Source: [Collinsella] massiliensis
Lineage (GTDB): Bacteria; Actinomycetota; Coriobacteriia; Coriobacteriales; Coriobacteriaceae
DNA: 64,000 nt
NCBI GenBank assembly: GCA_000333815.1
Contig: CAPI01000046.1
Coordinates: 1 to 64,000, forward strand
Direction of reading: 5' to 3'
Positions 1-7,419 of the stretch are shown piece after piece. Made by a program: the position numbers and the translations under genes. Each line of letters begins with the position of its first letter. Position 1 is the stretch's first letter. The notes below the pieces were generated by a model. That model had not been told where the DNA came from, made no database searches, and saw only the letters and a program-made list of their open reading frames with translations.

Positions 1-1
1 A

Positions 2-58
2 GTTTGGGTTGCGGCCGAGGCGACGGACGCCGCCGAAGCGGCGAAACACGGGAAATAG
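2..58 (+). CDS. 3' end of an upstream gene (partial, unrecognised)
   Basis: Reading frame 2 from the window edge is open for 18 codons and closes at TAG (56-58), giving the tail VWVAAEATDAAEAAKHGK. The alanine/glutamate/lysine-rich composition would suit the C-terminus of a high-GC gene. A formate transporter often precedes pflB in other bacteria, but nothing in these residues identifies one. It may equally be a chance open frame. Confidence 0.3.
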   Translation, partial: VWVAAEATDAAEAAKHGK

Positions 59-82
59 CACCCTCCGGTCACCCCGCAAAAG

Positions 83-149
83 TTACCAAAGGTGAATTTT
101 TTGGCAATTGCCCCGCGCGCACGTGCCGCCCGCCCCTCCGTGGTATGCT
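83..149 (+). promoter_or_regulatory. Candidate pflB promoter and upstream palindrome
   Basis: An AT-rich island holds the inverted repeat TTACCAAA (83-90) / TTTGGCAA (100-107), one mismatch, 9-nt spacer, of the size expected for a dimeric regulator. Further on, TGG-TATGCT (141-149) resembles an extended -10 element about 110 bases before the pflB start. It matches no FNR or Rex consensus that I can recognise, so the regulator is unknown. Confidence 0.4.
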
Positions 150-261
150 CGAACCCCATACGATTCGGTGAACGGTTGGAAACGTTCCGCGAGCGTCGAC
201 GCGGCGCTGCAATCGCGTTCCCCTACACCGATGCGAAGCGCGTAAGGAGCGTGGTAACACG

Positions 262-2358
262 ATGCAGGAAGCTTGGGAAGGGTTCGAGGGCGGCACCTGG
301 ACCGACGAGGTCGATGTCCGCGATTTCATCCAGCGCAACTACACGCCGTACGAGGGCGACGAGTCATTCCTCGTGGGTCCCACGGAGCGCACGAAGCAGC
401 TCTGGAACACGGTGCTCGGCCTCCTCGAGGAGGAGCGCGCCAAGGGCGGCGTGCTCGATATGGACACCAAGGTCGTGACCGGCATCACGTCGCACCCGGC
501 GGGCTACATCGACGCCGAGCACCCCGAGCTCGAGACGATCGTCGGCCTGCAGACCGATAAGCCCCTCAAGCGCGCCCTGCACGTGAACGGCGGTATCCGC
601 ATCGCCTGCCAGGCCGCCGCGCAGCACGGCTACGAGGTCGACCCCGAGGTCGTGGACATCTACACCAACAAGCGTAAGACGCACAACCAGGGCGTGTTCG
701 ACGTCTACAAGCCCGAGATGCGCGCCTGCCGCTCCGCCCATATCATCACCGGCCTGCCCGACGGCTACGGCCGCGGCCGCATCATCGGCGACTACCGCCG
801 CGTTGCGCTCTACGGCGTGGATTTCCTCATCCGCGACAAGGAGGCGCAGAAGGCCGCGACGCCGAGCACCATGACCGAGGCCGTCATCCGCGACCGCGAG
901 GAGCTCGCCGATCAGATCCGCGCCCTGCACCAGCTCATCGAGCTCGGCAAGATCTACGGCTTCGACATCTCGCGCCCGGCGGAGAACACGCAGGAGGCCA
1001 TCCAGTGGATGTACCTCGCCTACCTCGCCGCGGTGAAGGAGCAGAACGGCGCCGCCATGTCCATCGGCCGCACCTCGACCTTCATCGACATCTACGCTGA
1101 GCGCGACCTGCGTCGCGGCACCTTCACCGAGGAGCAGATCCAGGAATTCGTGGATCACTTCATCATGAAGCTCCGCATGGTCAAGTTCGCGCGCACCCCC
1201 GAGTATCAGAACCTGTTCAGCGGCGACCCGCAGTGGGTCACCGAGTCCATCGGCGGCATGGGCGTGGACGGCCGCACGCTCGTCACCAAGATGAGCTACC
1301 GCTACCTGCACACCCTCGAGAACATGGGCACCTCGCCCGAGCCCAACCTCACGGTGCTGTGGAGCACGCGCCTGCCGCAGGCGTTCAAGGAGTTCTGCGC
1401 GAAGACCTCCATCGCGAGCTCGTCCATCCAGTACGAGAACGACGACGTCATGCGCGTCTACCACGGCGACGACTACGCCATCGCGTGCTGCGTGAGCTCC
1501 ATGCGCGTGGGCAAGGAGATGCAGTTCTTCGGCGCCCGCGCGAACCTCGCGAAGTGCCTGCTCTACGCGCTCAACGGCGGCGTGGACGAGGTGTCGAAGA
1601 AGCAGGTGGGTCCGGCGTACCGCCCGGTGGAGGGCGACACGCTCGACTTCGACGACGTCATGAGCAAGTATCGCGACATGATGCGCTGGCTCGCCGGCGT
1701 GTACGTGAACACGCTCAACATCATCCACTACATGCACGATAAGTACTGCTACGAGGCCATCCAGATGGCGCTGCACGACCATCACGTGCACCGCTGGTTC
1801 GCCACGGGCATCGCCGGCCTCTCCGTCGTGGCCGACTCGCTCTCGGCCATCAAGTACGCCAAGGTGCACCCCGTGCGCGACGAGGACGGCGTGATCGTGG
1901 ACTTCGAGATCGAGGGCGACTTCCCCAAGTACGGCAACGACGACGACCGCGTGGACCGGCTCGCCCACGACATCGTGCACGAGTTCATGGAGTTCGTACG
2001 CCGCAACGACACGTACCGCAACGCCGTGCCCACCACGTCGGTGCTCACGATCACCTCGAACGTGGTGTACGGCAAGAAGACCGGCGCCACGCCGGACGGC
2101 CGCAAGGCCGGCGTGCCCTTCGCGCCCGGCGCCAACCCCATGCACCAGCGCGACACGCACGGCGCCATCGCGAGCCTGAGCTCCGTGGCGAAGCTGCCGT
2201 TCCGCGACGCGCAGGACGGCATCTCCAACACGTTCTCCATCATCCCGGGCGCGCTCGGCAAGGAGGACGAGGTGTTCTTCGGTGACATCGACCTGGGCGA
2301 GATCGACCTGGGCGACGTGGCGTTCGAGAACCCGGCGCCCTGCTGCGGCGACTGCTAG
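262..2358 (+). CDS. pflB: Pyruvate formate-lyase catalytic body lacking its glycyl-radical domain
   Basis: This 698-aa protein converts pyruvate and CoA to acetyl-CoA and formate in the cytosol. Homology to PFL is strong from near the N-terminus ([18 protein letters not shown]) through the active-site pair Cys409-Cys410 (IACCVSSM) to TPDGRKAG and [15 protein letters not shown]. The roughly 760-aa family normally continues into a C-terminal domain with the radical glycine (RVSGYA). Here homology stops in the linker and is replaced by an acidic tail with a repeated IDLG motif and a Cys-rich end (PCCGDC). The missing domain is encoded separately at 2470-2721. AAGGAG lies 12 bases before the ATG, slightly long. 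The natural tail, the hairpin and the separate RBS downstream argue against a simple frameshift. Confidence 0.93.
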   Translation: MQEAWEGFEGGTWTDEVDVRDFIQRNYTPYEGDESFLVGPTERTKQLWNTVLGLLEEERAKGGVLDMDTKVVTGITSHPAGYIDAEHPELETIVGLQTDKPLKRALHVNGGIRIACQAAAQHGYEVDPEVVDIYTNKRKTHNQGVFDVYKPEMRACRSAHIITGLPDGYGRGRIIGDYRRVALYGVDFLIRDKEAQKAATPSTMTEAVIRDREELADQIRALHQLIELGKIYGFDISRPAENTQEAIQWMYLAYLAAVKEQNGAAMSIGRTSTFIDIYAERDLRRGTFTEEQIQEFVDHFIMKLRMVKFARTPEYQNLFSGDPQWVTESIGGMGVDGRTLVTKMSYRYLHTLENMGTSPEPNLTVLWSTRLPQAFKEFCAKTSIASSSIQYENDDVMRVYHGDDYAIACCVSSMRVGKEMQFFGARANLAKCLLYALNGGVDEVSKKQVGPAYRPVEGDTLDFDDVMSKYRDMMRWLAGVYVNTLNIIHYMHDKYCYEAIQMALHDHHVHRWFATGIAGLSVVADSLSAIKYAKVHPVRDEDGVIVDFEIEGDFPKYGNDDDRVDRLAHDIVHEFMEFVRRNDTYRNAVPTTSVLTITSNVVYGKKTGATPDGRKAGVPFAPGANPMHQRDTHGAIASLSSVAKLPFRDAQDGISNTFSIIPGALGKEDEVFFGDIDLGEIDLGDVAFENPAPCCGDC

Positions 2359-2367
2359 GAACTTGAT

Positions 2368-2437
2368 GCCGCGGCGAGGTAGAAAGCCGACGTGAGCCGA
2401 CGCTTCGCCCCGCCGCGGCGGATAGAAATGCTATGAT
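2368..2437 (+). promoter_or_regulatory. Hairpin and candidate internal promoter before the radical-domain gene
   Basis: GCCGCGGCG (2368-2376) pairs with CGCCGCGGC (2411-2419), a strong stem without a T-run. It is followed by TGC-TATGAT (2429-2437), which fits an extended -10 element about 33 bases before the small gene's ATG. The arrangement would give the radical-domain gene its own transcript in addition to, or instead of, read-through from pflB. The promoter assignment is by eye only. Confidence 0.4.
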
Positions 2438-2469
2438 GGCGTTATCAATTAATGCGAAAGGAGACCGAC

Positions 2470-2721
2470 ATGCAGGTCAAGGATGTTCCCCAATCTCAGG
2501 CCGATAACCTCGTGAGCATGATCGACGCGTATGCGCAGAAGGGCGGCCACCACCTGAACGTCAACGTGTTCAACCGCGACACGCTCATCGACGCCCAGCA
2601 GCATCCGGAGAAGTACCCGCAGCTCACCATCCGCGTCTCGGGCTATGCGGTCAACTTCCACAACCTCACGAAGGAGCAGCAGGACGAGGTCATCAGCCGC
2701 ACCTTCCACGAGCAAATGTAA
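2470..2721 (+). CDS. grcA: Stand-alone PFL glycyl-radical domain (GrcA/YfiD-like)
   Basis: This 83-aa protein matches the C-terminal glycyl-radical domain of [21 protein letters not shown], the loop RVSGYAVNF with radical residue Gly58, and the terminal [15 protein letters not shown]. Residues 13-30 align with the family linker, so the break falls exactly between the PFL barrel and the radical loop. GAAAGGAG lies 6 bases before ATG 2470; an in-frame ATG at 2452 lies upstream of that RBS and is unlikely. In E. coli, GrcA is a spare part that repairs oxygen-cleaved PFL. Here the adjacent PFL has no such domain, so this protein should be an obligatory subunit that receives the radical from PflA. 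Confidence 0.9.
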   Translation: MQVKDVPQSQADNLVSMIDAYAQKGGHHLNVNVFNRDTLIDAQQHPEKYPQLTIRVSGYAVNFHNLTKEQQDEVISRTFHEQM

Positions 2722-2807
2722 GCAGGCGGCGCGAGCCGTCATGTGCCGCGGCGCTGCGGCGCCCGAGCGAGCCGGTCGCAGCCACGTGCCTGCGGTCGGC
2801 TCGTTGC

Positions 2808-2870
2808 TGAGTCATTGGGGACGGGTTCAAATGACTCAGTGAGTCAAACGAACCCGTCCCCAATGGCTCA
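2808..2870. repeat. Palindromic repeat, GGGGACGGGTTC family
   Basis: Inverted arms TGAGTCATTGGGGACGGGTT and AACCCGTCCCCAATGGCTCA flank a short GACTCA-rich centre. It lies between the radical-domain gene and pflA. The same core recurs at 10033, 16561, 26435 and 36031. It can form a long hairpin, so it could also attenuate pflA transcription. Confidence 0.85.
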
Positions 2871-2890
2871 CGGCTGGGAAAGGGGTGTTC

Positions 2891-3697
2891 ATGGCGAAGG
2901 TTGAGCTCAATGCGCTCGCGGGGGACGCGGCGTCGCGGTTCCCGCTCGGCCGCATTCATTCCATCGAGACGATGGGCACGGTGGATGGCCCGGGGATTCG
3001 CCTCGTGGTGTTCTGCCAGGGCTGTCCCATGCGCTGCGCGTACTGCCATAACCCCGATACCTGGGCGGCGGGCGCGGATGCGGGCACGCCGGCGAGCGTC
3101 GAGCACATCTTGGAGCTCTTCGAGAGCAACCGTGCGTTCTACCGCTCGGGCGGCATCACGGTCTCGGGTGGCGAGCCCCTGCTGCAGCCGGATTTCGTGG
3201 GCGCGCTCTTTGAAGCTGCGCATGACAGCCCGCACGGTCGCATCCACACCTGCCTGGACACGAGCGGCATCGCCTTCGACCCCGCTGCGCCCGAGCGCTT
3301 CGACACCCTGCTCGGGGCGTGCGACCTGGTGCTGCTCGACATCAAGCATGCCGACCCTGCGGCGCATCGCGAGCTCACGGGACGCAGCGCGGAGCGCATC
3401 CTGGCGTTCGGCGACGAGCTCGCGCGGCGCGGGATACCCGTGGTCATCCGTCACGTCGTGGTGCCCGGGTATACGGATTCGGTCGAGGAATGCGAGCGGC
3501 TCGGTTGGTTCATCGCGCCGTGGCGCAACGTCGTCGGCCTCGAGATGCTGCCGTATCACACCATGGGTGTGGTGAAGTACGAGCGGCTCGGCATGCCGTA
3601 CCGCCTCGCCGACGTTCCCGCTATGGACAAGGCGCGCATCCCCGAGCTGCGTCAGGCCGTGCTGCGCGGCATGAAAGCGGCGCGGTCAGGGGCGTAG
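2891..3697 (+). CDS. pflA: Pyruvate formate-lyase activating enzyme (radical SAM)
   Basis: This 268-aa radical-SAM protein uses a [4Fe-4S] cluster and S-adenosylmethionine to abstract hydrogen from the PFL radical glycine. The cluster motif CPMRCAYC sits near residue 43 in the conserved context VDGPGIRLVVFCQGC and is followed by CHNPDTW; SGGEPLLQ matches the SAM-contacting GGEP motif. Length is typical for PflA. AAAGGGG lies 5 bases before ATG 2891; the upstream GTG at 2885 overlaps that RBS and is rejected. Its substrate here should be the separate 83-aa protein, with or without the PFL body bound. Confidence 0.93.
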   Translation: MAKVELNALAGDAASRFPLGRIHSIETMGTVDGPGIRLVVFCQGCPMRCAYCHNPDTWAAGADAGTPASVEHILELFESNRAFYRSGGITVSGGEPLLQPDFVGALFEAAHDSPHGRIHTCLDTSGIAFDPAAPERFDTLLGACDLVLLDIKHADPAAHRELTGRSAERILAFGDELARRGIPVVIRHVVVPGYTDSVEECERLGWFIAPWRNVVGLEMLPYHTMGVVKYERLGMPYRLADVPAMDKARIPELRQAVLRGMKAARSGA

Positions 3698-3827
3698 GGG
3701 CGCTGGGGTGGGCGCGGAGGGCGCCGACGGTCGGCGATAATACCGGGGGCGTCGGCAGCCGTGTCGACGTGCAGTCAGCGCACCCGACGGTTTTCGCCCG
3801 TCGCCCCCGCTTCCGCCTGCTGCCGCC

Positions 3828-4715
3828 CTACCGCTCGAGCGCGCGGCGTGCGAGCTCCAGGCACCCCATGATGCCCTGCTTGCCGTCGAGCGAGTTGCGC
3901 ACGATGTAGTGCTCGAGGTCGTCCATCTCGGGCGTGACGATGTAGCCGTTCAGCGCCTCCGCCGTCTTCGGCCGCGCGAGCTCCACGATGGGCGTGTGGT
4001 CGGCAACGCCGCCGCCGATGATGATCTTCTGCGGCGAATAGCACAGGATGTAGATCGCGAGCGCCTGGCCCAGGTACCCGGCGAGGATGTCCATCGCCTC
4101 GGGGTCGTCGGCCATCTCGCTGCCGCTCTTGCCCCAGCGCTTCTTGATGCCCGCGCCGGAGATGAGCCCCTCGAGGCAGCTCGGGTGGAAGGGGCAGGAG
4201 CTCTCCGTCGCGATGGGGTCGCGCGGGTCGGGCTTCATGGGCACGTGGCCGGCCTCGGGGTGCATCATGCCGTGCATGAGGTTGCCGCCCGAGAGCACGC
4301 CGGCGCCCACGCCGGTGCCGATGGTGAGGTAGAGCACCGTGTCGAGCCTCTGCGCGCAGCCGAACGTGGCCTCGCCCAGGCAGGCGACGTTCACGTCCGT
4401 GTCGTAACCGCAGGGGATGCCGAGCGGCCCGGCGAGGGCGCCGAGCAGGTCGAAATCGCTCCAATGGGGTTTGGGCGTCTTCAGGATTTGCCCGTAGCGC
4501 GGCGATGCGGGGTTCACTGCGGTGGGGCCGAACGCGCCGATGCCGAGCGCGGCGATGCCCTTGTCCTGGAACCACGCGGCGCAGGCAGCGGCGGTTTCCG
4601 CAGGCGTCGTGGTGGGGATCTGCTCGGATTCGACCACCGTGCCGTCGGCGAAGCCCGTCGCGCAGACCATCTTCGTCCCGCCGGCTTCGAGCGCACCCAA
4701 AAGAACGTTTTCCAT
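3828..4715 (-). CDS. ROK-family sugar kinase (fructokinase-like)
   Basis: This 295-aa cytosolic ROK kinase is predicted to phosphorylate fructose or a related hexose with ATP. It opens with LLGALEAGGTKMVCA (phosphate-binding loop), has the catalytic region GYDTDVNVACLGEATFG and TIGTGVGAGV, and the zinc-site motif GHVPMKPD followed by CPFHPSCLEGLISG. The CPFH-CLEG spacing is typical of the ScrK/GmuE fructokinase branch rather than glucokinase. AAAGGAG precedes ATG 4715 and TATAGT lies about 45 bases upstream, divergent from the nucleosidase gene. Substrate choice between fructose and another hexose is inferred. Confidence 0.85.
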   Translation of the reverse strand: MENVLLGALEAGGTKMVCATGFADGTVVESEQIPTTTPAETAAACAAWFQDKGIAALGIGAFGPTAVNPASPRYGQILKTPKPHWSDFDLLGALAGPLGIPCGYDTDVNVACLGEATFGCAQRLDTVLYLTIGTGVGAGVLSGGNLMHGMMHPEAGHVPMKPDPRDPIATESSCPFHPSCLEGLISGAGIKKRWGKSGSEMADDPEAMDILAGYLGQALAIYILCYSPQKIIIGGGVADHTPIVELARPKTAEALNGYIVTPEMDDLEHYIVRNSLDGKQGIMGCLELARRALER

Positions 4716-4952
4716 ATTCGCTGGACTCCTTTCCTGCGGAATGTCCCCTTCGCTTACTATAGAGGGGAAGTTTTGCAACTCATATGCACAGATGCGCGCT
4801 TTGATTTGCCTGGTGATGCGCCGAAACCGTCCCAAATGCGTCTTCCGGTGCAACCGGGGCGGATGCGAAGCATCGCGTCCGATTCGCCTCGGGCCATCGG
4901 CTTCGGCTTGAAGCGCGCCGGCGGAAACGCGCAGCGACAGGAAGGGGCAGCA

Positions 4953-5717
4953 ATGGCAGCGACCATCGCCATCATCGGGGCGCTCGAGCAGGAGGTGCGC
5001 CACATCTACGACGCGCTCGGGGATCCCGCGTGGGAGGAGCGCGGCGGCCTGCGCATCGCGCGCGGCACGCTGGGCGGACGCGAGGTCGTGGCGACGGTGG
5101 CCGGCATGGGCACGGTGAACGTGGCCGCCGCGACGCAGCTGCTGCTGAGCGTGTACGACGCCGGCACCGTGATCTTCTCGGGTATCGCCGGCGGGCTCAA
5201 CCCGGCGCTCCACATCGACGACATCGTGATCGGCGAGCGGCTGCGCTACACAGACACCGATACTGCGCTCATCGCGGAGTCCGCGCCCGGGCTCGAGGAG
5301 TTCGCCTCCACGCCCGAGCTCGTCGACCTCGCCGAGCAGGTGCTCCGCGCCCGCGGCTACGCAGCCATCGAGGATGGCGGCCGGCGCCCGGTCGGCACGG
5401 GCAACGCAGCCGCTGAAGCCACCGCAGACACCCCTGCCTACCTGCGCGGAACCATCGCCACGGGCAATCGCTTCGTGACGGGCGATGCCCTTCGCGCTGC
5501 CGTGGTCGCGGAGACGGCGGCGGACTGCGCGGAGATGGAGGGCGCGGCCGTCGCGCACATCGCCGCGAAGAACGGCGCCGCCTGCCTCGTGCTGCGCGCC
5601 ATCTCGGACAACTGCGACGAGGCGTACGACGCGTTCTGCGAGCGCAGCTTCGACGTGGACGGCTACGCGCGCCGCGCGAGCGAGATCGTGCTCGACATCG
5701 CCGCGCAGCTCGACTGA
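4953..5717 (+). CDS. mtnN: 5'-methylthioadenosine/S-adenosylhomocysteine nucleosidase
   Basis: This 254-aa enzyme hydrolyses MTA and SAH to adenine plus the thioribose sugar, recycling SAM by-products. Family motifs are IIGALEQEV at the N-terminus, VIFSGIAGGL, ATGNRFVTGD, the purine/ribose-binding CAEMEGAAVAHIA, and the catalytic-aspartate region LRAISDNCDEA. A loop around residues 140-165 (GTGNAAAEATAD) is longer than in E. coli Pfs. GAAGGGG lies 5 bases before ATG 4953. A very long upstream extension exists in this frame but is antisense to the kinase gene. Confidence 0.92.
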   Translation: MAATIAIIGALEQEVRHIYDALGDPAWEERGGLRIARGTLGGREVVATVAGMGTVNVAAATQLLLSVYDAGTVIFSGIAGGLNPALHIDDIVIGERLRYTDTDTALIAESAPGLEEFASTPELVDLAEQVLRARGYAAIEDGGRRPVGTGNAAAEATADTPAYLRGTIATGNRFVTGDALRAAVVAETAADCAEMEGAAVAHIAAKNGAACLVLRAISDNCDEAYDAFCERSFDVDGYARRASEIVLDIAAQLD

Positions 5718-5764
5718 TAAAATCCAGACAGGCTGCTTTTTATCATTTTGATAGGGGACCCATC

Positions 5765-6355
5765 ATGGCCGATACCATCAACTACCAGCGCGCGCATTTC
5801 GTGGCGAGCTACGGCAAGGCATCGCAGATCCCGCCGTCCACCTGCCCGGAGGTGAGCTTCGTCGGCCGCTCGAACGTGGGCAAGTCCTCCATCATGAACA
5901 AGCTGTTCGGCCGTAAGGGTCTGGTGAAGGTCTCGAGCACGCCGGGCAAGACGAGCAACGTGAACTTCTTCGAGGCGGACGGCGTGCACTTCGTCGATCT
6001 GCCCGGGTACGGCTTCGCGCGCCGCTCCAAGGCCGAGCGCGACCGCTGGGCGCAGCTCATCGGCGACTTCTTCGACCTCGAGCGCAGCTTCAACCTGGTG
6101 GTCTCGCTCGTGGATATCCGCCACGATCCGAGTGCGCTCGACCATCAGATGATCGCGTTTTTGCAGGAAAGCGAGCTGCCGTTTGTGGTGGCGCTTACCA
6201 AGGCGGACAAGCTCAGCCGCGGCAAGCAGAACCAGCAGCTTGCAGCGATAAAACAACAGCTCAACGTGCCTGCGGAAGACATCATCGTGACGAGTTCCGA
6301 GACCGGGCAGGGTATCGACGAGCTCAAGCGCCGTATCGAGGCCGCTTGCCTGTAG
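5765..6355 (+). CDS. engB: Ribosome-assembly GTPase EngB/YsxC
   Basis: This 196-aa TrmE-Era-EngA-EngB-Septin GTPase is needed for large-subunit ribosome assembly. Nucleotide motifs are G1 GRSNVGKS, G2 STPGKT, G3 DLPGYG, G4 TKAD and G5 SSETGQG, all intact and in order. Length matches the family. GGGGACC lies shortly before ATG 5765, 47 bases after mtnN, so the two may be co-transcribed. A palindrome starts directly after its stop codon. Confidence 0.95.
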   Translation: MADTINYQRAHFVASYGKASQIPPSTCPEVSFVGRSNVGKSSIMNKLFGRKGLVKVSSTPGKTSNVNFFEADGVHFVDLPGYGFARRSKAERDRWAQLIGDFFDLERSFNLVVSLVDIRHDPSALDHQMIAFLQESELPFVVALTKADKLSRGKQNQQLAAIKQQLNVPAEDIIVTSSETGQGIDELKRRIEAACL

Positions 6356-6388
6356 TGATTATTTCAGTACCTGGTACTGAAATTATCA
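6356..6388. repeat. 33-bp dyad immediately after the engB stop
   Basis: TGATTATTTCAGTACC and its complement meet around a single central base, with 15 of 16 positions matching. It begins one base after the engB TAG. It could be an engB 3' hairpin, an operator upstream of the GntR gene, or a member of the stop-codon palindromes seen throughout the window. There is no T-run. Confidence 0.7.
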
Positions 6389-6486
6389 TTTGGGAAGCGC
6401 GGGCCTGCCGCCGGTTGAGGGCGTCCGCCCGCCGCATGGTGCGGTTGTGGTACGCTCGTAATGGCTGAAATGTACAGCCAAAGAGT

Positions 6487-6503
6487 CCAAATATACGGAC
6501 GTT
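6487..6503 (-). promoter_or_regulatory. Candidate GntR operator before gntR
   Basis: On the minus strand this reads ACGTCCGTATATTTG. It matches 12 of 15 positions of ATGTACGTATATTCG in the phosphoketolase promoter (about 7360-7374). Both sites flank the same GntR/UTRA regulator gene, suggesting autoregulation and control of xfp. A small inverted repeat GGCTG/CAGCC lies just upstream (about 6464-6480). Confidence 0.45.
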
Positions 6504-6515
6504 CAAGGGGAGCAC

Positions 6516-7250
6516 GTGGCCACACCATTGGATTTCAGCGGCAAGGAGCAACTGTACCGTCAGCTGTACGACATCCTGTTCCAAGACATCATCAGCGGCG
6601 TGTACGCCGTGGGCGACCTCATTCCATCGGAATCCGAGCTCATGGAGCAGTACGGCGTTTCGCGCGCGACGGCGCGGCGGGCGATGGAGATGCTCTCCGA
6701 TAACGGCATGATCAGCAAACGCCGCGGCATCGGGTCGGAGGTCATCGCGAGCCGCCCGAAGTCCGACCTCACCCACGTGACGAGTTTCTTGAAGAAAAGC
6801 AGCGACGACCGGGTCATCGCACAGAAACGCCTCGTCGACGCGGTGATCATTCCTGCAAGCGGTGAGATTGCCCAAGCGCTCCGCCTTGACGAGGGCGCGG
6901 ATGTGTACCGTCTGCGCCGCGTGCGCTATAGCGGGGAGCGCCCGCTGTACCTCGAGATCAACTACTTCGAGCGCGCGTTTCTGCCCGACGCCATCAACCG
7001 CGACTTCTCGCGCGAGTCGCTGCGCGCCTACATTAGCGATAAGCTGCATGTGCGCTGGCGCCAGGCCACGCAGGAGATTCACGCGATCGTGGCCGACGAG
7101 GAACTCGCCTATCTGCTGAAGATCGAGGTCGGGGAGCCGCTGCTCTTTAGTAAGCGCATCTCCTTCGACACGCAGGGCGTGCCGCGTGAGTTCGTGACGA
7201 CCTACTATCGAGCCGACCATTACCATATCGAGGTCGAGCTCGACGCATAG
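6516..7250 (+). CDS. GntR-family regulator with UTRA ligand domain
   Basis: This 244-aa regulator has an N-terminal GntR winged helix (LYRQLYDILFQDIISGVY, LIPSESELMEQYGVSRATAR) and a C-terminal UTRA domain (about 80-240; VYRLRRVRYSGERPLYLEIN). UTRA regulators usually bind sugar or amino-sugar phosphates. The GTG start at 6516 is preceded by AAGGGGA at 4-5 bases and the first residues match the family. It faces phosphoketolase in the same direction, and similar candidate operators lie before both genes. Control of xfp by a sugar-phosphate signal is the simplest reading but is inferred. Confidence 0.9.
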   Translation: MATPLDFSGKEQLYRQLYDILFQDIISGVYAVGDLIPSESELMEQYGVSRATARRAMEMLSDNGMISKRRGIGSEVIASRPKSDLTHVTSFLKKSSDDRVIAQKRLVDAVIIPASGEIAQALRLDEGADVYRLRRVRYSGERPLYLEINYFERAFLPDAINRDFSRESLRAYISDKLHVRWRQATQEIHAIVADEELAYLLKIEVGEPLLFSKRISFDTQGVPREFVTTYYRADHYHIEVELDA

Positions 7251-7353
7251 GAACGCGACGTTACTGGCAAGTGTTTCGCGCGCCGCGCATGCTCGTCAAA
7301 TTGCTTCTGTGCAACCCATTTCAGCTCCTTACCAAAACCTTGCAAATTCCCTC

Positions 7354-7381
7354 TAGTCAAATGTACGTATATTCGTATAAT
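7354..7381 (+). promoter_or_regulatory. xfp promoter with overlapping operator
   Basis: A perfect -10 TATAAT (7376-7381) follows a weak -35 TAGTCA (7354-7359) at 16 bases. The spacer contains GTACGTATATT (7363-7373), shared with the site before gntR, so bound repressor would block the polymerase. The transcript would start near 7388, about 32 bases before the ATG. Confidence 0.6.
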
Positions 7382-7419
7382 CAAACCGGTAACACAGTAT
7401 GCACGAGAAAGAGGTCGGT

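Noticed and set aside
364-2160. Long antisense ORF across pflB, and similar antisense ORFs over xfp, thrC, lysC, purH and others
   Set aside because: They are mirror frames produced by GC-rich third codon positions. They show low-complexity His/Val/Ala/Arg composition and no RBS or family motif.
262-2721. Split PFL as a sequencing frameshift
   Set aside because: The two frames are separated by 111 bases with a stop, a hairpin, a promoter-like site and a proper RBS. The body has a distinct tail and the small gene starts with sequence not present in PFL, so a single indel cannot join them.
3909-4952. Upstream extension of the mtnN frame
   Set aside because: It is antisense to the ROK kinase. 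The nucleosidase homology and RBS place the start at 4953.
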